The notes under the pieces were generated by a model. That model was not told the DNA's origin. It saw only the letters and a program-made list of their open reading frames with translations, and made no database searches. 64,000 nucleotides of DNA from CBDFGN01 sp965247065 (GTDB lineage: Bacteria > Bacteroidota > Bacteroidia > Cytophagales > Cyclobacteriaceae). The translations under genes were made by a program, and so were the position numbers. Of the stretch, positions 44,951-53,314 are shown piece by piece. Every line of letters begins with the position of its first letter. Within the stretch, counting starts at the first letter, position 1. The DNA is taken from NCBI GenBank assembly GCA_965247065.1, contig CBDFGN010000006.1, positions 1,240,001 through 1,304,000 on the forward strand, read 5' to 3'.

Positions 44951-45302
44951 TGATGTGATAATCATTGTTCGGCCGAATCGCAAATTGGTTAATAACGGGC
45001 AATCCTGTATCCAGCGCCCCATACTAATCGATGCTGAACCAGATCATTTGGAATGCCCAAATGGAGTTTTAGTGGGATAATTCAATTGCCATTTAACCCA
45101 ATTTACGGGGAGGATTTAAGTTATTCAAGATCAGGGCATCATCAAAACCGTAGCTAGCATCTACTAACCATAGTGGGATTATGTCTTTCCTGGGAAGCCC
45201 TACAAAGATGACGTATTGAAACATGTAAGGAAATCGGCAAAAGTAGCATTGATCCAGGGCTGATTAAAGGTTAGCTTGGTGTCATAAACTAAACTTGACA
45301 GT
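44951..45302. other. 352-bp intergenic stretch
   Basis: No complete gene. A plus-strand segment ending with TGA near 45264 reads WDYVFPGKPYKDDVLKHVRK and SAKVALIQG and could be the end of a deleted gene. Presumably includes the promoter of the SnoaL-like gene. Confidence 0.35.
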
Positions 45303-45734
45303 ATGACCAACCTAGAAGTGATTGAGACCTGGATGAGAAGAGTGTGGAAAGAACAAGACGCCGATGCCATAAGAGAAATGTTTTTACCCGACGGCACAGC
45401 TGAAGGACTTGGCGAAAAGATGATTGGTCCGGAAGATTTCAAGATGTTCCACCGGCAACTCTTAGGTCTCATTGACAATGTCGATGTCCAGGTGCAAAAA
45501 CATTTTCAGGACGGCTCATGGAGCTCCGCACTATGTAAGCTGGATTGCGTGCGTAAAAACGACAGTTCCCAAAAACTGCAGATGACCGGAACCGTAGTGT
45601 TGAAAATTGAAAATAACACGATTGTAGAAGCCTACAACCACTTCGATTTTATGGGTCTCTTCGAGCAATTGGGATTACTTCCCGATGGAACGTTTGCCAG
45701 GTGTCTTGAAGGCAGCGGTGTGACCGTAGACTGA
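45303..45734 (+). CDS. SnoaL-like (NTF2-fold) protein
   Basis: 143 residues with the cone-shaped NTF2-like pattern: EVIETWMRRVWKEQDADAIR, EMFLPDGTAEGLG, TVVLKIENNTIVEAYNHFDF. The family includes ester cyclases and many proteins of unknown role. Cytoplasmic. ATG 45303 is well placed. Confidence 0.85.
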   Translation: MTNLEVIETWMRRVWKEQDADAIREMFLPDGTAEGLGEKMIGPEDFKMFHRQLLGLIDNVDVQVQKHFQDGSWSSALCKLDCVRKNDSSQKLQMTGTVVLKIENNTIVEAYNHFDFMGLFEQLGLLPDGTFARCLEGSGVTVD

Positions 45735-46248
45735 AAATTCGAAATATGGGATTGAAAGATCCTGGCTTCTGCATCTGAAGGACAAAATGGGGTAAAGAGA
45801 GCAAGCTAACTCCAGATTCGCCCGAAACGTACCACCACTCTTGCCCTGAATCAAGTAACAATATCCAAACCTAAACCCGGTTCATTTAGTTGGTCAAGAA
45901 CAATGGGAGACCCAAATACTGGGCGTTTAATCCAGCCTCGTTTTAACCGGAATAGACGAACGAAAGTCCTAAGCTATATTCAAACTACATGTTTTTTGTA
46001 GAATAATCTTGCTGAAGAAATCCTACGGGCGAGTTCCGGAAAATAAGGCCAAAATCGAGATAATAGCTTTCGCCAACTTTAGAGATCAGAAGCCTTACAT
46101 AACTCTACGGTTAAGGCACAGAATAAGACGAAAAGCCTCCGGGCCAAATTGGAAATGATGATTTCATATTTATCAAATTCTAGTTTGGATCGGACCAACC
46201 ATCAGGAAAAATGCTGCGTTTAGTTTAAAAAGGCAAGCTCCAGCGCCC
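45735..46248. other. 514-bp intergenic stretch, nothing recognised
   Basis: Both strands were read; frames are short and interrupted and no protein family, tRNA or strong hairpin was found. The last ~60 bases should include the promoter of the barrel-protein gene at 46249. Confidence 0.5.
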
Positions 46249-46971
46249 ATGCGAACAACCACCTGGCTAATCATTTTCCTATTCATGTATTCTGCTACAA
46301 CTGCTCAAAGAAGGCACGAAATCCAGTTTCAGTTTAGCCATTTCTCCAATGGTGGCACCAGTTTTTTCACTTATCACGAGGATTCAGAGATTAAGCACAA
46401 ATTCGAATTCGACCACAAGTTTAGCGCAGTAGCTTACGTATTAGGGTGGAATTACCCGATCAACGGCCACCTGGAAATCGGAAGCTATTTATCCACTACG
46501 TTCGAATCAAGACTTAAATTACGAGAGGCAGAATCGGCGGTTTTTAATTCCGAAGGAAGAGCACTAAGACCTGATACCCTATTTTCCGAAAATACAGCAT
46601 TTGATTCAGATATCCATTCAATTGGAGTAAATATGAGGGTTAATCTACTGCGATTTGGGAAGTTCAAGTGTTACCTAAATGGCGCTCTGAGCTACAACCT
46701 GCTGTTTGCTATGAATGATGATGCCGCCATTGTCCAGGCAACTCATCCTGATCTAAGGCAAGCTTTGATCGCCAACTATGTTATTAAAGAAAACTGGATG
46801 AATATTGCTCTCGGATTTGGCCTTAGCTACGCACTAAAATACGGCTTCAGCTTACGACCATTGGAAATTTACGGGAACCGTCCCTTGACTTCAGTCACTA
46901 ACCTAAGCGAAACGATGAGCAATCTGGAATTCCGCACTGGTATTTCATATCAATTTTATACCAGAAAATGA
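46249..46971 (+). CDS. Exported outer-membrane barrel-like protein, 240 aa
   Basis: Signal peptide MRTTTWLIIFLFMYSATTAQ, then amphipathic beta-strands with frequent Tyr/Phe and a C-terminal TGISYQFYTRK, as in small Bacteroidota barrels. No named family. Its stop overlaps the ATG of the WD40-caspase gene by four bases (46968-46971), so the two are translated together and probably work together. Confidence 0.75.
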   Translation: MRTTTWLIIFLFMYSATTAQRRHEIQFQFSHFSNGGTSFFTYHEDSEIKHKFEFDHKFSAVAYVLGWNYPINGHLEIGSYLSTTFESRLKLREAESAVFNSEGRALRPDTLFSENTAFDSDIHSIGVNMRVNLLRFGKFKCYLNGALSYNLLFAMNDDAAIVQATHPDLRQALIANYVIKENWMNIALGFGLSYALKYGFSLRPLEIYGNRPLTSVTNLSETMSNLEFRTGISYQFYTRK

Positions 46972-48985
46972 AAAAGATCATTCTGACATTACTATTCGTG
47001 GGTTCGGTCCTTCAGACCACTGCGCAAGGATTTGAAAAGATCAATTTGGGATTCGGGAAAGCTACCCTGGTAAAGTACTCCCCGAACAATGATGTCATTG
47101 CCTTTGCTTTTGGACGCAGTGTTAAACTGTTTCGCTCCGGAATCCAGGTAGGAGAAATGAAAGGACATGTCGGAGCGATCACAGGAATGAATTTTGACCT
47201 GGAAGGAGAGCTTATCGTCACCACCCACACCAGCGGTTGGGTAAACATTTGGAATGTGCGCAGCCGGAAGAAATTGGGTGAATTTAAGATCGACCATGGT
47301 TTGCTTAACGGGGAGTTCCTGCAATCGCCCAAAAGAATATTGACCTTATCAGGAAAAAACATCTATATCCACGACCTGGATGGAACCCAGATTCTGGACA
47401 GGCCAAGCGAGTCAGGATCAAATACCAGTCTAACGGTAAGCCGAAATGGCCTCTTAATCGCAACCTCCAATGACAATGGGATAGTGTCCATCTGGGATGA
47501 TCGCGGGGAACTTAAACATGAGATAGAGACCGGGGCTAAAAATGTACATGAGATGGCCCTTGCTCCCGATGGCAGTACCCTAGCTGTGGCTTCATCATCG
47601 GGTCGAATTGACGTGTGGGATGTTGCTTCCGGTGACTGGATCACAACGCTCCTGGATGCCCTGGGCAGGTTCAACTCGCTTGAATTTAGTAATGATGCTG
47701 AGTACCTGGCGGCAGGCGGCGAAGCCTTCTACATCCTGTCGGTATCCCAAAAACATGCCGATATTATCTACAAGAAGATCCACGGGGACGTTGTCAGTTC
47801 CAGCTTCAGTTTTGACGGGCACCAGGTATGTATGCTTGAAGATCTAAACACTTTTGCCAGGGTTTATGACATCTCGGATCTTAATATCCCGCCTTATTTC
47901 AATTTCCGCAATGAAAATGATAATCTGGCTCCGCTGGTTTACATTTCCAATCCACCCAAAATAGTGAACGACCGGATCAACTATTCCAAAGACCTGATCG
48001 ACCTCGAAGGATCCGTATTCGATAATTTTGGAGTAAGAAACCTGATCGTCAACGGAGTCAAGACACCCGTGCAGCAAAATGGCCAATTTATTATTCACCT
48101 GTCACTGAATATGGGAGAGAACCCAGTTACCATTCAAGCCAATGATATTAACGGCAATACAGTTACCAGAAAGTTTACCATCAACCGGCGAGGAGATATG
48201 GGAGAATATGATCCTTTGATGGCACGGAATTATCTGTTTGCCGTGGGTATTAATTCCTATAAACACTGGCCCAGTCTTAACAATGCCGTCAAAGATGCCA
48301 ACGACCTGGCCACTACGCTGTTGAATGATTATCAATTCGAATTTTCAGATATCACCGTGTTAAAAGATGAACAAGCCTCTCTATCAAATATTTATGCGGG
48401 ACTGCGCAGCATGATTGAAAAGGTAACACCTCAGGATAATCTGATCGTATACTTTTCGGGTCATGGATATTTTGACGAACTGTTAAACGAAGGATTTTGG
48501 ATACCGGTAGATGCCAAAAGTGATGCTCTTGGAGAATACCTGCCCAATACTTCCATTTTGAAGATATTGGAAAACATAAACTCACAGCACACCCTGCTTA
48601 TTGCGGATGCTTGCTTCGCCGGTTCATTATTCACAGAAGCGAGCCGGGCGGATGGAGGGTATATTGAAAAAGTTGGCAAGCTGCGATCCCGCTGGGGACT
48701 GGCTTCCGGTAGGCTGGAGGAAGTCTCGGATGGCCCAGTGGGTACCAATAGTCCATTTGCCAGAGTGTTGCTAAATTACCTGGGAACAAATCAAGAGGAC
48801 GAGTTTGCAGTAAGCCAACTATTCAGCATGTGAAGATGCGAGTGGCTGAAGAATCCGGGCAAACGCCAATTGGCAATCCTCTAAGGCTCAGTGGCGATGA
48901 AGGCGGTGAATTTATATTTCGCAGGCAAGCCGGTAAGGAAATTTCTGAGAGAAAAAGGGATAAGGTGTTGACCGCCGTCAAGTAA
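46968..48985 (+). pseudogene. Exported WD40-caspase (C14) protein, frameshifted near C-terminus
   Basis: Signal peptide MKKIILTLLFVGSVLQTTAQ. Residues about 30-300 form WD40-type repeats (FAFGRSVKLFRSG, VTTHTSGWVNIWNV, ASSSGRIDVWDV). A short beta domain follows at about 320-405. The caspase domain at about 415-620 has NYLFAVGINSYKHWPSLNNA, catalytic His in VYFSGHGYFDE and Cys in IADACFAGSLF. TGA at 48831 ends the frame. One missing base near 48826 would restore VKMRVAEESGQTPIGNPLRL and GDEGGEFIFRRQA to a stop at 48983-48985. Even as is, the catalytic fold is complete. Caspase-like proteases of this type are presumed envelope proteases or scaffolds. Confidence 0.85.
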
Positions 48986-49047
48986 CCATGTTAACCGATA
49001 GGATTACAATATTTATATAAACCTTAAACAATTTAATTGAGTTAGTT

Positions 49048-49665
49048 ATGAAACAAATTACAATGATTCTTCTGATCACCATGCTGGCTACAGTATCATT
49101 TGGTCAGGACTCCGATTCTAACAAAAGTTTTAAGGAGATTTTTGATCAAGTCTCGTTTGCTTTGAAAGGAGGTACTACTCCATTTGGAAACTCGTTCGGA
49201 GCCGGGATTGCCGAAGCGGGAGCTGCATTCAATCTCAATTCCAACATTTTAGTTGGCTTTAGTGCCATGGGCGGCCTGGGTAGCTGTGCCGATGGGTATT
49301 ACAACAGCGAGGGAGTTTTTGTTGAATTACATGAAGATAAAGATGAGGATGACCCAGAGGATGACAACGAAGATGACGAAAATGAACATTGCGAATCTGA
49401 CGAATTGGAGGCACTCATGGGAACATTTACCTACAAGTTCTCTGAAAAAATACCGGTGTTCGTCCAAATTGCCGCAGGATACTCTACCGACCAGAATGCA
49501 CCCGCTTACACTGCGCTGTTAGGTTATCATCAAAACATATTCTCCCAACTTAGTGTTTCCGGGGGAATCAGGTTTAGTGAAATTCTGAGCAAGCTCCCTG
49601 CAGATGCCGTTGAAATGAGCAGAAGCGGTTTCAAAGCTGAATTGGGGCTTCACTGGAATTTTTAG
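49048..49665 (+). CDS. Exported barrel-like protein with acidic insert, 205 aa
   Basis: Signal peptide MKQITMILLITMLATVSFGQ followed by alternating beta segments (AEAGAAFNLNSNILVGFSAM, FTYKFSEKIPVFVQIAAGYS) and a terminal AELGLHWNF typical of outer-membrane barrels. Residues about 95-125 form a loop extremely rich in Asp/Glu (DKDEDDPEDDNEDDENEHCE), which may bind calcium or other cations. No family recognised. Lies 62 bases after the restored end of the caspase gene. Confidence 0.72.
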   Translation: MKQITMILLITMLATVSFGQDSDSNKSFKEIFDQVSFALKGGTTPFGNSFGAGIAEAGAAFNLNSNILVGFSAMGGLGSCADGYYNSEGVFVELHEDKDEDDPEDDNEDDENEHCESDELEALMGTFTYKFSEKIPVFVQIAAGYSTDQNAPAYTALLGYHQNIFSQLSVSGGIRFSEILSKLPADAVEMSRSGFKAELGLHWNF

Positions 49666-50030
49666 AAACGCCTCAAAAAGAATTTGTAAGTGAGGGATGA
49701 TCTCGAGATAATTTTTTAAAATACTCCGGTTCCGCTAAGTATGTAACATCCTGTTTTCCAGTCTGCTAGATCAGTGGGCGCTACCTTGCCGGTGCTCGAC
49801 CCCAATAGGTAATCGCCCCTATCTTTCCATTTCCAGGAAGACATAGAGCTCCCGGGGTATGCGGCAGGTTAGAACTGCTATTTGCACGTTTGATATCCCG
49901 TCAATTGCGGGAAAAACGAAGTCCCCTGGTCAAAAAGGCACCTCGTTGCGATAGTTTAATGACCCTTCTATTATCTTTTATGGTTCAAATTTTATGGCAC
50001 CGCACAGCTCTCCAGACCAAAAGCCGCTAA
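49666..50030. other. 365-bp intergenic stretch
   Basis: No firm gene. A minus-strand ATG frame of 42 codons at 49720-49848 (MSSWKWKDRGDYLLGSSTGK) has plausible composition, but nothing recognisable follows. It could be another gene remnant. No RNA gene seen. Confidence 0.35.
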
Positions 50031-50810
50031 ATGACCGAATTCCGTAAACAGCGGATCCTACTCTCAATGGTCCTTTGGGTGGCATTAGCCTCCTGCAATA
50101 CTTCGAATGATGAGTCAGGAGTCGCTGCCGATCCTCCCGCACCAGTGGACAATTCTTTGAATTACACATCATGGGACATCGCTGAATTATCTGATTCGCT
50201 CGCACAAAGCGGTGCCAAACAGATTGTTTTCATGGACGAAACTGCTATGCAAGGAATTTACATGGAACTCCTTCAGGGAGACATCGAGCAAAGATCAATC
50301 AATTCTTTCGATGAAGTTTATTATATCTACGCCGGAAATGGGACACTTATGATTGATGGCTCCGCTGTCAATATAGAACCGGGTCAGATTATATTTACTA
50401 AGGCCGGCATGAACGCCCGATTTGAGGAGGTTACCAAGGCTTTGCAATTGGTCCTGGTAACCATGAAGACCATTCCGAATTCTTCAGCTCCAACATCCCG
50501 AGTTTTTGCTAAAACCGAAATTGAAACACCGCGAAATTCCGATAGCAACGTCTGGAACCCTTTCATTCAGTTACCAAACGTTATCATGGGCTTGTATATG
50601 CTGCCAGAAAGATCGGGCGGGGATCAGCGGCTGGTCCATAGCTTTGAGGAATTGAATATTGTGGTCTCAGGAACATGTAAATTCAAAATGGATACTGATG
50701 AAATTGATGTGGGCCAGGGATCCATTGTTTTCGTAAAAGATGGGAATGGGCACTTTTTTCGCTCTCTGTCTGACGACACGGATGTCCTGATCCTTTGGGA
50801 GCAGCCCTGA
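50031..50810 (+). CDS. Two-cupin lipoprotein
   Basis: 259 residues with lipobox VALASC near residue 22. Two small beta-barrel cupin domains: about 75-140 (SFDEVYYIYAGNGTLMIDGS, IEPGQIIFTKAG) and 185-259 (SFEELNIVVSGTCKFKMDTD, VGQGSIVFVKDGNGHFFRS). The usual cupin metal His residues are largely absent in the first domain and only partly present in the second, so a binding rather than catalytic role is possible. Envelope-anchored. Substrate unknown. Confidence 0.83.
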   Translation: MTEFRKQRILLSMVLWVALASCNTSNDESGVAADPPAPVDNSLNYTSWDIAELSDSLAQSGAKQIVFMDETAMQGIYMELLQGDIEQRSINSFDEVYYIYAGNGTLMIDGSAVNIEPGQIIFTKAGMNARFEEVTKALQLVLVTMKTIPNSSAPTSRVFAKTEIETPRNSDSNVWNPFIQLPNVIMGLYMLPERSGGDQRLVHSFEELNIVVSGTCKFKMDTDEIDVGQGSIVFVKDGNGHFFRSLSDDTDVLILWEQP

Positions 50811-50865
50811 TGGAATCATGGTTTTGTGGGCAAGAGGATCGGAACAAGACATGCAGCACATTAAA

Positions 50866-50975
50866 AGTTGACAGTGCAGCAGTTGCCAGTCTAGTGGTAT
50901 GGCAGTGAAGCAGTGAGCGGTTTAGAGTGCAGCAGTTGGTGAAGAGGTGAAAGTTGGTAAGAAGTGAAAGCGTAA
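50866..50975. repeat. Degenerate GCAG/TTGG short repeat block
   Basis: Low-complexity intergenic DNA with recurring AGTGCAGCAGTTG (two near-perfect copies about 58 bases apart) and GTGAAG/GTTGGT words. Forms the left flank of the IS110 element. Confidence 0.55.
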
Positions 50976-51030
50976 AGGCCCTTTAGATTAGGCCTCTAGG
51001 ATTATTCCAAGAATCAAGGTTTATTTTTAT

Positions 51031-51132
51031 GAGGTGACCAAGGCGGTCATGAGTTAACACTGGCAGAGGCGAATTATGCAAAGGCCTAGGTTTGCGACCT
51101 ATCTCGCGATTCAATCCTCTGCCAGCTTTTTT
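51031..51132 (+). ncRNA. Putative IS110 bridge RNA core (structured leader)
   Basis: A short stem-loop TGACC-AAGGC-GGTCA lies at 51035-51049. A long hairpin follows: CTGGCAGAGG (51060-51069) pairs perfectly with CCTCTGCCAG (51116-51125), then GAAT/ATTC inside, and an inner GCAAA/TTTGC stem (51078-51082 with 51091-51095) closing an eight-base loop. A T tract (51127-51132) comes after it. The RNA may continue to the transposase start. IS110-group elements are known to encode a guide (bridge) RNA in the leader upstream of the recombinase; identity here is inferred from position and structure. Confidence 0.5.
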
Positions 51133-51231
51133 GAACAAGCATCAAATAGAAATTTGGGACTAGACCCATTAGTAAGGTTTTGATCGTGTTCAAAAATGTT
51201 AACCCACTTGATAAGTCTTAATGGTAAAGTT

Positions 51232-52239
51232 ATGAATTTCAATTATTTCGTGGGCATTGATGTTTCAAAGTCAACCCTTGATTTTACGGTAGTACAAAAT
51301 AGTCACAGGTTGTTTCACCTAAGAACTGCTAATAGTCTGAAAGGGATTAAGAGTTTTATCAAGAGACTTATGCAGCTGCCTGGCTACCAGCCTGACCAGG
51401 TTTTGTTTTGCCTGGAATTCACTGGGATCTATAACAATCATCTGCTCAATTACTTTGAAAAACAGCAGCTCAATGTGTGGCTGGAATCGGCCCGGCAGAT
51501 CAAACAATCCCTGGGTGTTTTGAGAGGAAAGAACGATCAGGTGGATTCCTATCGAATCGCTCAATATGCCTGTCGAAACCAGGACAAAGCCCAGTTATGG
51601 AAGCCTTCTCGAAAGAAAATCCGCAATTTAAAGTTCATGCTATCACTCAGAGAACGACTGCTCAAGACTAAACTGCAGTTGGCAACTCCTTTAAAGGAGG
51701 CCTGTGGTTTTGTGGATGATGATGTGATGCAACTTCAGAAAACTACCCTCAAACCGGTACTAGCTAACATGGAGAAAAAGCTCAAGGCTTTGGATCTGAA
51801 AATTTATGATTTCATTCGATCCGATCAATCTTTAAATGAGCTCTTTGAGCAAGTGACTTCAGTGGATAACATTGGATCTACTATTGCAGCCCATTTCATT
51901 GCAACTACCAATGAGTTCAAAGACTTTACTGAGGCCAAGAAGTTTGCCTGTTACTCAGGGGTAGTGCCCTTCGAGTACCGATCCGGCACCAGCTACCGGG
52001 GCCGGAGTCGAGTTTCGCATCTGGCCAATAAGAAGATGAAAAAGCTCCTGCATCTGGCAGCCATGTCAGCGGTTACTCATCCGGGGGAATTAAGGGATTA
52101 TTATGAACGGAAAGTGGAATCAGGGAAAAACAAAATGTCGGTGTTGAATGCGATCCGGAACAAACTTATTCATAGAGTTTTTGCTGTAGTCCGAGAAACC
52201 AGAAAATATGAAAAAACATATACCCTGACTCTTGCTTGA
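51232..52239 (+). CDS. IS110-family transposase (DEDD/serine recombinase)
   Basis: 335 residues from ATG 51232 (MNFNYFVGIDVSKSTLDFTV); an earlier in-frame ATG at 51196 reads into the leader and is unlikely. The N-terminal RuvC-like DEDD domain shows GIDVSKS, LEFTGIY and KNDQVDSYRIAQYA. The C-terminal transposase_20 domain has VTSVDNIGSTIAAHF, YSGVVPFEYRSGTSYRG and LHLAAMSAVTH, including a candidate catalytic Ser in the RSGTS segment. Length is normal for the family. Catalyses RNA-guided recombination in characterised relatives. Confidence 0.95.
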   Translation: MNFNYFVGIDVSKSTLDFTVVQNSHRLFHLRTANSLKGIKSFIKRLMQLPGYQPDQVLFCLEFTGIYNNHLLNYFEKQQLNVWLESARQIKQSLGVLRGKNDQVDSYRIAQYACRNQDKAQLWKPSRKKIRNLKFMLSLRERLLKTKLQLATPLKEACGFVDDDVMQLQKTTLKPVLANMEKKLKALDLKIYDFIRSDQSLNELFEQVTSVDNIGSTIAAHFIATTNEFKDFTEAKKFACYSGVVPFEYRSGTSYRGRSRVSHLANKKMKKLLHLAAMSAVTHPGELRDYYERKVESGKNKMSVLNAIRNKLIHRVFAVVRETRKYEKTYTLTLA

Positions 52240-52270
52240 TCCATAGAAATCGAGAGGGAGGAGTTGCTCG

Positions 52271-52447
52271 CTAACAATCGATGTTGTCGATGGTCAATCC
52301 AGAAAAATTTTCATGGGCGCTGAAGCAGTCAGATACATAGATTTGCCGCCTGATGTCATTACAAAAAAGGTTGAAAAAGCCGTTTGGCTAGTGTTGAAAA
52401 ATTTTCCAGCAAATCGGATGCGAACTAATTCGGCAGCTTGGGAATGA
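52271..52447 (+). pseudogene. DUF4136 lipoprotein, C-terminal fragment
   Basis: The frame LTIDVVDGQSRKIFMGAEAV then VITKKVEKAVWLVLKNFP matches the end of DUF4136 proteins, whose last helix precedes a conserved KFP/NFP. It starts directly after the IS110 right side with no start codon, and the N-terminal part is not found on the left of the element. The gene was cut by insertion or rearrangement. Confidence 0.65.
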
Positions 52448-52485
52448 TTAAATTATGGGATTAAATCTACTAGCTATTGTAACCC

Positions 52486-52782
52486 ATGGAGGAACACGAC
52501 AAAAACACCATGATTGAACGGCTGATAAGCTTTTTCAAAAACTCGAAGGAAGAAACTCAAAGTAAGGTCCCTGAAGGTTTATGTCCCAATTGTTGGGGTG
52601 AGCAAGAATTTGATAATCAAATTCGAGATCTGTACTATGACAAGCAAATCGACGTTAGCAATCACAAGGCGAATTATGCCTTTATTCAAAAGTTCATGGT
52701 AACACATCTTAATGGTATTCATTTAAGAAAGGGTAACAATAGCCTTGAATGTCCAACCTGCAGGACCAAACAGCAGGTTTGA
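52486..52782 (+). CDS. Small zinc-ribbon protein, 98 aa
   Basis: Contains two Cys knuckles, GLCPNCWGEQEFDNQ and ECPTCRTKQ at the C-terminus, about 65 residues apart, likely sharing a zinc ion. The segment between is helical and polar (YAFIQKFMVTHLNGI). Similar small proteins are found in Bacteroidota; function unknown. ATG 52486, no signal peptide. Confidence 0.75.
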   Translation: MEEHDKNTMIERLISFFKNSKEETQSKVPEGLCPNCWGEQEFDNQIRDLYYDKQIDVSNHKANYAFIQKFMVTHLNGIHLRKGNNSLECPTCRTKQQV

Positions 52783-52931
52783 TCCAAAATGGTAACTTGA
52801 CCAATTGGTCCCTCAGATTAATATCCAGGGCCGATCCGCTGTCTCCATCATCTCAAGCCGGTAAAAGTTGCAGACCGTTGAGCAAAAACTTGCGAAGAGT
52901 TCTTGGTAGCTTCACGACTTAGCCCGGCTTC

Positions 52932-52963
52932 GCGTGAAATATAGATTTAGGTTCTCGCAAAGT
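52932..52963 (+). repeat. 32-base direct repeat, copy 1
   Basis: GCGTGAAA, four variable bases, then GATTTAGGTTCTCGCAAAGT. The final 20 bases and first 8 are identical in copy 2 at 53095-53126, 163 bases away. Confidence 0.8.
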
Positions 52964-53094
52964 GGTCCCGGAACTGAACATCAACTGGAAATCTGAAATT
53001 TAGAAAGTGGAATCATTCCCGGCCGCCGAGCCGGATCTCAAACTTAAGAAGGCCTACCAGTTTTTAATCAGGAAACTACCACGCATAAAAGATG

Positions 53095-53126
53095 GCGTGA
53101 AACGTGGATTTAGGTTCTCGCAAAGT
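53095..53126 (+). repeat. 32-base direct repeat, copy 2
   Basis: Second copy of the element at 52932-52963, with the same spacing and four different central bases (CGTG instead of TATA). Confidence 0.8.
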
Positions 53127-53314
53127 ACACAAGGGATTCATAAGTATCGTAAAGATGTAAGTTGGCAAACCGGAACAGGAACCTCGTCGAATTTAATTAA
53201 GCCTTTTTGTTTGATTTTGATTTAGGAAAGAGGGACAATTGTGTTTCCCCTGAATAATTGGACCAACCAATTTGCCATATTTAAGCCAATCACCTAAATA
53301 AAAAGCCAGTCACT

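Larger units (their letters stand above)
50985..52265 (+). mobile_element. IS110-family insertion sequence (ends approximate)
   Basis: Consists of a roughly 230-base structured leader and one transposase gene. IS110 elements lack classical inverted repeats and target duplications, so the ends cannot be fixed without comparing copies. The left limit is set between the low-complexity block and the first stem-loop, the right limit just before the DUF4136 fragment resumes at about 52271. Confidence 0.75.
52783..53314. other. 532-bp intergenic stretch with a 32-base direct repeat
   Basis: No convincing gene; a 72-codon frame at 53007 has a GTG start and no recognisable features. Two copies of a 32-base element are present (listed separately). 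The last part should hold the promoter of the sulfatase gene. Confidence 0.45.

Noticed and set aside
53007..53225. 72-codon frame with GTG start containing one copy of the 32-base repeat
   Set aside because: The repeat is also found outside any frame, and the peptide has no recognisable features.
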